Origin: Terana coerulea
Lineage: Eukaryota; Basidiomycota; Agaricomycetes; Polyporales; Phanerochaetaceae
Direction: 5' to 3'
DNA length: 13,986 nt
Assembly: GCA_024811115.1 (NCBI GenBank)
Contig: JAKOGH010000396.1
Location: 1-13,986, forward strand
Part shown: one piece after another, positions 9,433 to 13,986 of the stretch
How the letters are laid out: each line of letters starts with the position of its first letter
How positions within the stretch are numbered: the first letter of the stretch is position 1
Translations under genes and position numbers: made by a program
The notes under the pieces: model-generated
What the model was told of the DNA's origin: nothing
Seen by the model: only the letters and a program-made list of their open reading frames with translations
Databases searched by the model: none

Positions 9433-9849
9433 ATGGAAAGCGGATCGACCACTGTACGTACTTATCCGTGGCATTCGATGTCGAGCTCAGGAGCTACCCA
9501 CGTAGAAACAGTGCATAGTACTCCGAGGGCGCTGAGCTCAAGTATGGCGTCCAACTTAAACGAGGATAGCTTTGAGTCGGCCTGTCGGTCAGTGTGCCAG
9601 CCGCGCACGCGCGGATATCGATCTGAACGCGAACTTCGACTTCCAATAGTACGAGAAACCTGCTCCTCTAAATTGGAATGAGGGGGGTATGTCAACCACA
9701 CAGTCGACTGAAGTGAAAAAAGTGACTTACGTTTGAAGGCGGCGAATGCATCATTAATGAGGTGCAGTTCACTCAGGACTCATGGAAATGTAAGTAGATG
9801 AATTTAGGTGCGTGTTGGTTTCGCTCACAAGTCCGTCAAAGACTCGTAA
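9433..9849 (+). CDS. Possible mini-exon gene, unrecognised (84 residues if spliced as modelled)
   Basis: Splice signals and frame agree on a four-exon model. The exons are 9433-9591, 9650-9686, 9739-9789 and 9842-9849, and the introns are 58, 52 and 52 nt. The donors are GTGTGC, GTATGT and GTAAGT; the acceptors are CAATAG, TGAAG and CAAAG, the last two not ideal. The internal exons read YEKPAPLNWNEG and ECIINEVQFTQDSWK, which look like real protein, and all junction phases fit, ending in TAA at 9847-9849. An ATG at 9544 is an alternative start. I recognise no family. There is no good promoter upstream. The opposite strand also offers a 63-nt intron-like stretch in the same place, so strand is uncertain. 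It may be a gene fragment. Confidence 0.3.
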
Positions 9850-9857
9850 GTTACTTA

Positions 9858-9923
9858 TCCCGAGGACCGCGTAAAGGTCCGCACCAGGACGAGCATCGTT
9901 CAGATGCTCACCCTCCCTCGGGA
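9858..9923. repeat. Three-stem inverted-repeat structure
   Basis: An outer 8-bp stem (TCCCGAGG 9858-9865 with CCTCGGGA 9916-9923) encloses two hairpins. One is GGACC (9864-9868) with GGTCC (9876-9880) across a 7-nt loop, sharing two bases with the outer stem. The other is GAGCATC (9891-9897) with GATGCTC (9903-9909) across a 5-nt loop. All stems are perfect. On the minus strand it resembles a tRNA lacking a D arm, but the T loop is wrong. It could be a structured RNA, a cruciform or chance. Confidence 0.5.
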
Positions 9924-10071
9924 CGCACCTTATTTGTGTTGTGTCTTGTTGTTTTGAGGGTATATTCGAGTAGTACCTTGAGGGGTGCTTGAGGACAGAC
10001 GCCGCGACGTCGATAGTCTTGAGTCCGGCGAGGCCGGGGAGGCCTGAGGCCCTGAGGCTTCCGCCCTCTTG

Positions 10072-10209
10072 CTACCCGACCCCTGGTGTATCTGCTGCTG
10101 CGTCGGTTTGGTTTGGTTTGTTCGGCGGATTTAGTTTCCCAGCGTAGACCCGAAGGCCCGCGCGGTACTCATCCCGAGAGCCACGAAGAGGCACCGCCCG
10201 GAGAGACAT
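10072..10209 (-). CDS. Possible 45-residue small ORF after the minus-strand promoter
   Basis: The first ATG downstream of the minus-strand TATA box (10361-10368) is at 10209-10207, about 152 nt later. It opens a 45-codon frame ending in TAG at 10074-10072. The product starts MSLRAVPLRGSRDEY and has no recognisable motif. An acceptor-like CCCCAG precedes the ATG, so the leader could be spliced. The promoter is better supported than this ORF; the real product may lie further downstream or be a noncoding RNA. Confidence 0.15.
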   Translation of the reverse strand: MSLRAVPLRGSRDEYRAGLRVYAGKLNPPNKPNQTDAAADTPGVG

Positions 10210-10237
10210 CCAACCTGGGGAATGCCCGTCCACACTC

Positions 10238-10256
10238 GGGGAAGGGTAGGGAAGGG
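10238..10256 (+). other. G-quadruplex motif in a 120-nt polypurine tract
   Basis: Four G runs (10238-10241, 10244-10246, 10249-10251, 10254-10256) are separated by 2-nt loops, a compact canonical G4 pattern. It lies in a purine-rich stretch of about 10235-10335, which contains a second, looser G4 set near 10293-10330. For transcription from the minus-strand promoter this is the template strand, and the RNA leader would be pyrimidine-rich. Confidence 0.6.
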
Positions 10257-10360
10257 AGTCAAGATGGCGAAGGAGAGGAGAGACAGTGAGGAGAAGGGAG
10301 GGGAGGCAAGCGAGGGAAGAGGGAGAGGGAGCTGAGGACGGTTGAGCCCCAATGCCGCGG

Positions 10361-10368
10361 TATTTATA
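10361..10368 (-). promoter_or_regulatory. Minus-strand TATA box (TATAAATA)
   Basis: The minus strand reads TATAAATA here, followed by about 130 nt of pyrimidine-rich sequence. This is the same layout as the plus-strand promoter at 10725 and the secreted-protein promoter. It points towards lower coordinates. No recognised protein follows it. Together with the plus-strand promoter it forms a divergent pair with TATA boxes about 360 nt apart. Confidence 0.5.
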
Positions 10369-10579
10369 TGCTCTGAGGCTGGCAACTCACGCCCAGTGAC
10401 AATCGACAATGCTCACGGCTGCCGAGCAATGCTCCAGTCTGCCAGGCAGATTCTCATCTGCTCCAGGATGCTCCGCTCTGGCCAAATTGGTCTGCCGAGT
10501 CCTGCCGACGCTTATGTAAGTGCCTTCTCCAGCGCTAGTGTGCGTTGCGCCGCGCGCGCCGCGACGCGTCGACACAATG

Positions 10580-10596
10580 CGCAACATCGTGTTGCG
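10580..10596. repeat. Inverted repeat CGCAACA / TGTTGCG between divergent promoters
   Basis: A perfect 7-bp stem (10580-10586 with 10590-10596) closes a 3-nt loop. An outer pair ACGCG / CGCGT (near 10564-10568 and 10601-10605) could extend it. The half-site TGTTGC is the same hexamer found as inverted pairs upstream of both secreted-protein copies. Confidence 0.5.
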
Positions 10597-10612
10597 TCGT
10601 CGCGTCCAACAC

Positions 10613-10627
10613 CACACACACACACAC
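10613..10627. repeat. CA dinucleotide microsatellite
   Basis: Fifteen bases of alternating C and A, seven and a half units, lie between the divergent promoters. Short enough to be a neutral microsatellite; likely to vary in length between strains. Confidence 0.8.
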
Positions 10628-10680
10628 TTGTCACTCTCCCTAACGTGCTGCATGCTGCACGACCTGCGCGCAAGGTGCTA

Positions 10681-10732
10681 TGACGTCAAAGGGTTTCTCG
10701 GCCCTTTCCGACGCTTTCGCGCCATATATAAA
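10681..10732 (+). promoter_or_regulatory. Plus-strand promoter: CRE (TGACGTCA) and TATA box
   Basis: A perfect palindromic ATF/CREB site, TGACGTCA, is at 10681-10688. A TATA box, TATATAAA, follows at 10725-10732, 44 nt downstream from start to start. A strongly pyrimidine-rich leader runs from about 10734 to 10830. In fungi this octamer is bound by bZIP factors of the Atf1/CREB type, often in stress or cAMP-linked control; that such control applies here is inference. The sequence after it holds good introns but no recognised protein. Confidence 0.6.
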
Positions 10733-10839
10733 CCACCCCGCCCTCCGTTCCCCAAGTCCCCGCCCCTTATCTTTTCCCCCATCTTCCCGCCGCTCTATCC
10801 TCCCGCGTCCGTGCCCTCCCCTTCCCTTCGAGGCTTGTA

Positions 10840-11355
10840 ATGCCATCGATCTCTGCCTGGTATGTGCGAACTTGGTCAGCTACAAATCACAGAAGTGGTA
10901 CTAACTTGTTGATCTGTGCTAAATAGGGCCACCTTGTCGCGCATATACCCACTCAAATCGGTAAGTCCGTACACTCTCTTCATAATTCAAGCTGCTTATG
11001 CAATGTCCTGCTGTAGTGTTGCGTTTCGCGAGGCACCCGTCGTGCTAAGTCTGTTTGGAGGCGGCCCATAGGATTTTGTGTAGATTTATGTAGTCATGTA
11101 CCGGATTTGGCAGCAATAAATCAATTGAATTACAAAATACCAATATCAATCTGGAACGGGCACTGGAGTGGGCCAGAAATAGATGCGGGCGGGACGCAAG
11201 CATTTCTGCGCATGCGCCGGCAGACGAGGTCAGGTCAGGTCAGACCGAGATCAGACGAGGGCATAGGCGAGCAGTTCCTCTGGGCGTCTACCATCTGCTT
11301 TTTCTCAGTTTATCTGCTTCCAGCGTGCCTCATCTGCACCGGCAGTTTTGGTTAG
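10840..11355 (+). CDS. Possible spliced short gene or noncoding transcript, unrecognised
   Basis: After the CRE/TATA promoter the first ATG (10840) starts a 20-nt exon (to 10859). A strong 67-nt intron follows (10860-10926: donor GTATGT, perfect branch TACTAAC, acceptor AAATAG), then a 34-nt exon (10927-10960) and a 56-nt intron (10961-11016: GTAAGT to CTGTAG). Joined in phase, the frame continues from 11017 to a stop at 11353-11355, giving 130 residues (MPSISAWATLSRIYPLKS, then a basic and cysteine-containing tail). The first intron is the best-looking one in the window. The tail is not protein-like, and AATAAA at 11115-11120 could end the transcript first. A different final exon, or a spliced noncoding RNA, is equally possible. 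Confidence 0.3.
11227..11243. repeat. AGGTC pentamer tandem repeat (3.4 units)
   Basis: Three full units and part of a fourth occur head to tail. It lies in an otherwise gene-free stretch. No function is suggested beyond a simple local expansion. Confidence 0.6.
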
Positions 11356-12743
11356 TTCTCGGCAGCTCCGGGCATTGTTGATTCCCACTGGGACTCACGG
11401 GTCAGCCTCGTTGTTTGTCAGTAAACATACCGCGTAAACATGGCACGCGTCGATCGCGTCGCGGGTCAGCCTCGTCGAAGAACGTGGCAGATCCCAACCT
11501 GGCGACCTGCCTAATTTGGGTAAACACCCGATTGGCGCTCATTCAGGCGTCCGAAATTTCGTGCGTCTGGGCTTGTGACTCACAGCTCAACCAACCATTT
11601 AAAAGCTTTTACAATGTGGCCGGTGAGTGTGATGAAGAATCTCGTTCAATCTCGCATATTCAACACAGGCTACGACGGGGTACTCACCGATTAGGTCGAA
11701 AATCTAGCAAGGAGCCTACATCAATGCACGAGCGACGACTGGAGCGAGGGTCCTCAGGGCCCAGGCCTCAGGCTGTAGCCTGGCAGTCAGCGCGTGTGGG
11801 TGACTCGGAGGTGCGCACTCGAACATGGCTTCAGCATATGTGCGCGGTCGCTCACTAGCACTCACTGGCAGATTGCACGATGCACGCGCATGGCCGTTTC
11901 TTACGTGGCTACTCCGTAGATCTCTCAAAATAAGCATACACCCCGTCCGCATCTCAGATGACCGTCGCCACAAGCCCTTCTTGACGCCTGTCCTGCAGCT
12001 GCCTTGCACTCATGATACTATATGCGTGTAACGAGCGGTATTTGGACGCAGTGCAGGGATAGGTTGCCCAGGCTCGAACTAGCCACCCTGGTGCGGATTT
12101 GATTACGTGGCAAGTAATACGCACAGGAGTCGGTGACTCCGTTGGTGGTACGCCCCGCCTCATTCAACCACGTAAGTTGGGCACGAGTCTGGTAATCGTC
12201 GCCGTTCGACCCCGTTCGAACCCGATTTCAGGATTATCCAAAAATAGGCCATTGGGAGCCATGCAATCAGAGCTGCGGTACGTCGCCTCCTCACTTCGAG
12301 GAAATGAACACTCAGGCAAAGATAAGGTCCACAGGTTCTGGTAGACTCAGTAATCGCACAATTGTTTTGCACCGTGCTCTTTCAGGTACACACCGTTGTA
12401 TCCGTTGGTCACCTCGAGGCCTGCCGTCACCGAGACTGCCCACGCCCTGATGTGTTCAACGGACAGCGCGCCCAACTTGATGTGTTAGTACAAATCCCTG
12501 TGTGCAATGTTCTTGGCAAGCAGAATTGCGCGCACAGGCGGGGAAGGATGCCCGGAGTGAGTTGAGCTGAACGGCGAGCCACTCGTACACGTCCCGCACC
12601 CTTAGCAATCCACAGCCCTCCATTGCGGCTGCATGTCCTTCGTCTGAAGCAGGCTTGGAGAGGTGCAATATGGCAAGAAATTTTATTGGAGGTTGCATCC
12701 GAATTAACCCATGGCGGTGACAGCTCCTAGCGCAGCAACATAA
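11356..12743. other. Intergenic stretch with small repeats, no recognised gene
   Basis: Contains a 14-nt direct repeat, CGGGTCAGCCTCGT, at 11398-11411 and 11462-11475, and three GTAAACA forkhead-type motifs at 11421, 11434 and 11520. The longest frame is 147 codons (11415-11858) without a motif. On the minus strand, 12347-12484 is a short open stretch that reads like protein (SVEHIRAWAVSVTAGLEV) and ends at a good 56-nt intron candidate (12393 down to 12338, GTGTGT to CCAG). This may be one exon of a decayed gene. Nothing else is recognised. Confidence 0.4.
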
Positions 12744-13215
12744 ATCTCTATCCACGATGTCAGGTTCTCGCAACGCAATTCGGTTCTTTGGGTCTTCCGG
12801 GCCTCCACCATCACTCCAACGGCGGTGATCGGTGCTTTTGCTGAACAAATTTCAAGCTCGCGGTCACCCTTTGCCGCACTGCCCGCACGAGCAGCTTGGG
12901 GCGCAGTCCTTCGCTGTAGGGCCTGCTTGCTGCAGAATGAAACAACGAAGAGTGCCTGGTAAGTACGCCTTGCTCGTGAGTTCCTGACTTGACTGAAAGG
13001 CTGAGAACTCAACTCGGTGTAGGCTCAGTAGTGAAGACGAAGGCGTGAGGTCGGCAGGTAGAACCTGGCCCTCTTGGAGCCACAAAAATCTCGTGTTTAG
13101 ACCCATGCTGACACGAGGATCCACCCGAGGATACTTAGACATCGTGACAGCGGCGTCGTTCAGGCCGAGATGCCCATACGCTGTGACAGCAACGACGCTC
13201 GTGCGGCCTTTGTAG
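12744..13215 (+). CDS. Possible two-exon gene fragment, unrecognised
   Basis: An open stretch from 12744 to 12958 is joined by a 64-nt intron with strong signals (12959-13022: GTAAGT to GTGTAG) to a second open stretch at 13023-13215, ending in TAG. The phase fits. Readable parts include VLWVFRASTITPTAVIGAFA and GSTRGYLDIVTAASFRP. No ATG is present in the first stretch, so an upstream exon would be needed. I recognise no family. A 179-codon frame on the opposite strand overlaps most of it; only one of the two is likely to be real, and neither may be. Confidence 0.25.
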
Positions 13216-13403
13216 AGCATCCACTTGACAATGCCAAGGTATTTGCTACGTAATTCAGCGAATCCCAGTTTACCGGTTCGATACACTATTCCTTTAGTAG
13301 ATGTTTCAGATGCAGGCGGTGAATGATGCTCCGACGTTACATGCACTACTTCAATGCCAGCGAAGGGGACGGAATAGGTCCACGCCAGGTTCGTGCAGTG
13401 CAA
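12864..13403 (-). CDS. Alternative minus-strand open frame, 179 codons, unrecognised
   Basis: The frame is open from about 13412 to 12864. The start at 13403 is TTG, not ATG; the first in-frame ATG would remove roughly the first 60 residues. Parts read like a real protein (KYLGIVKWMLYKGRTSVV, SMGLNTRFLWLQEGQVLP). GC is moderate, so 180 codons is only mildly unlikely by chance. It opposes the plus-strand spliced model. No domain, promoter or reliable intron supports it. Confidence 0.2.
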   Translation of the reverse strand: MHCTNLAWTYSVPFAGIEVVHVTSEHHSPPASETSTKGIVYRTGKLGFAELRSKYLGIVKWMLYKGRTSVVAVTAYGHLGLNDAAVTMSKYPRVDPRVSMGLNTRFLWLQEGQVLPADLTPSSSLLSLHRVEFSAFQSSQELTSKAYLPGTLRCFILQQAGPTAKDCAPSCSCGQCGKG

Positions 13404-13467
13404 TGTATGAACTTTGGCCAGTGTTCAACGACCTTTGACAGTTCATTCTTCGTAGGCTCTATACGCT

Positions 13468-13490
13468 ATGCAACATGCATTCTGTTGCAT
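13468..13490. repeat. Inverted repeat ATGCAACA / TGTTGCAT in the copy 2 promoter
   Basis: A perfect 8-bp inverted repeat (13468-13475 with 13483-13490) has a 7-nt spacer. It lies about 285-305 nt before the TATA box, near the place where copy 1 has its palindrome. The half-site hexamer TGTTGC is shared but order and spacing differ. Confidence 0.5.
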
Positions 13491-13672
13491 GCCAGTCAGC
13501 ATTACTGCGTATATCGGCCATGTTCACCACCCGCAGAATCCAGTCGGTCTCTCGTCTCGGGCACATCCCGGCTGCACAGACGCTAGCGACGATGGCCCTG
13601 TCCGGGCGGCGGCGCCTGCGATTCCTTTGCATATCTGTGGCCCTGCGCCCACTTGATTGGAGGACACAAGGC

Positions 13673-13707
13673 CTGATGCGCCATCGAAAGGCGGGTACCT
13701 TGGTGCT
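13673..13707 (+). promoter_or_regulatory. Conserved upstream block, copy 2
   Basis: Matches 8473-8507 at 30 of 35 positions, with the identical 17-nt core at 13691-13707. Its retention beside a possibly broken coding region suggests either recent breakage or a functional promoter. Confidence 0.55.
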
Positions 13708-13774
13708 TTGTCGAGCCTCGTAGATCACGGCGGGCATGCTGCTCTCTGGACTGGACGAATGCGAGCAAAATCGG

Positions 13775-13808
13775 TATAAAATGGCCTCTGGACTGTCCGC
13801 TCTCCTCA
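13775..13808 (+). promoter_or_regulatory. TATA box and likely initiator, copy 2
   Basis: TATAAAA at 13775-13781 lies exactly 111 nt before the ATG at 13886, as in copy 1. The initiator-like CTCCTCAGT has its A at 13808. The promoter looks intact. Confidence 0.75.
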
Positions 13809-13885
13809 GTACACTGCAGCTCTCCTGCCCAGCAAGATAGCCAGCGCACCCTCGACTGCACCCCAGCCAAGCCTGCTCACCAACC

Positions 13886-13986
13886 ATGCGTCTCATCGTC
13901 GCTCTCCTCGCACTCGTCCCCGCGATGCTGCCCGCCCGCCTCGGCCGCGGCCGCCTCGGCACCCACCAGCCCCGTCCCGACCCCGT
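13886..13986 (+). pseudogene. Second small secreted protein gene, frameshifted in the signal peptide and cut by the window end
   Basis: Paralogue of the gene at 8693. The first 17 residues (MRLIVALLALVPAMLPA) match the other signal peptide well. After codon 17 the annotated frame turns into Arg/Gly-rich sequence. The next phase instead continues as the Ala-rich end of the signal peptide and the SAPTSPVPTP linker seen in copy 1. The difference is equivalent to two missing bases, or one extra, in a GCC-repeat at about 13931-13940. GC-rich repeats are prone both to slippage and to sequencing error, so this may be a true pseudogene or an assembly mistake. The cysteine-rich part lies outside the window, so compensation downstream cannot be checked. 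Confidence 0.65.

Larger units (their letters stand above)
13428..13986 (+). repeat. Duplicated segment, copy 2 (continues past window end)
   Basis: Second copy of the segment at 8247-8790, in the same orientation. Shared landmarks are the TTCATTCTTC block near the left edge, the 35-nt upstream block, the TATA box, the initiator and the leader with CACCCTCGACTGC. The segment reaches the end of the window, so the right boundary is not visible. Confidence 0.85.

Noticed and set aside
9670..9733. Minus-strand 63-nt intron (GTAAGT to TTTAG)
   Set aside because: The exons it would join give no long coherent frame, while the plus-strand model fits phase at three junctions. Not fully excluded.
9858..9923. 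tRNA reading of the three-stem structure (GAA at the anticodon position)
   Set aside because: It lacks a D arm and the T loop does not match the TTCRA consensus; kept only as a structural finding.
12045..12100. tRNA-like B box (TTCGAGCC on the minus strand)
   Set aside because: No acceptor, anticodon or D arm can be folded around it; only a short local hairpin remains.
12200..12230. Second TTCGAA-containing B-box-like sequence
   Set aside because: The flanking bases do not pair into a T stem, so it is not a tRNA gene.
12938..13308. Two TGAAACA pheromone-response-like motifs (12938 and 13302, opposite strands)
   Set aside because: About this many are expected by chance in a window of this size, and they are not near a supported promoter.
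8247..13986. LTR retrotransposon bounded by the two duplicated segments
   Set aside because: The repeats contain the promoter and signal peptide of a secreted protein, no terminal TG/CA pair was seen, and no gag, protease, reverse transcriptase or integrase motif lies between them.

Overview
This window looks like a piece of a filamentous basidiomycete genome, most likely an Agaricomycete. The evidence is short introns (52-71 nt) with GTRNGT-type donors, pyrimidine-rich leaders after TATA boxes, GC-rich exons, and an HMG-box protein of the type these fungi carry. It is mostly intergenic. Only two loci are clearly genes, and a third is a broken or partial copy of the second. No virus, plasmid, CRISPR array, rRNA, convincing tRNA or recognisable transposon protein was seen.

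Layout: 1-2.2 kb holds no recognisable gene. A four-exon HMG-box transcription factor lies at 2340-4284 (+). Its DNA-binding domain is intact and split by an intron, but the reading frame breaks once just after the domain and has an unresolved exon junction later. From 4.3 to 8.2 kb there is a probable 3' UTR, two GC-rich blocks and one unrecognised long open frame (6033-6818). At 8247-9070 sits a small secreted cysteine-rich protein gene (107 residues, 10 cysteines) with TATA box, likely initiator and an intron right after its stop codon. Between 9.4 and 9.9 kb there is a weakly supported mini-exon gene and a three-stem inverted-repeat structure. At 10.2-11.1 kb two divergent TATA promoters with pyrimidine-rich leaders face away from each other, and neither leads to a recognised protein. 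From 11.1 to 13.4 kb only weak gene fragments are visible.

At 13428-13986 the promoter and start of the secreted-protein gene appear again, about 5.2 kb from the first copy. The TATA-to-ATG distance is the same (111 nt), and a 35-nt upstream block is strongly conserved. The second copy shifts frame inside its signal peptide and runs off the window end. The window therefore shows a tandemly duplicated secreted-protein family beside an HMG regulator. A regulatory link between them is possible but nothing here demonstrates it.
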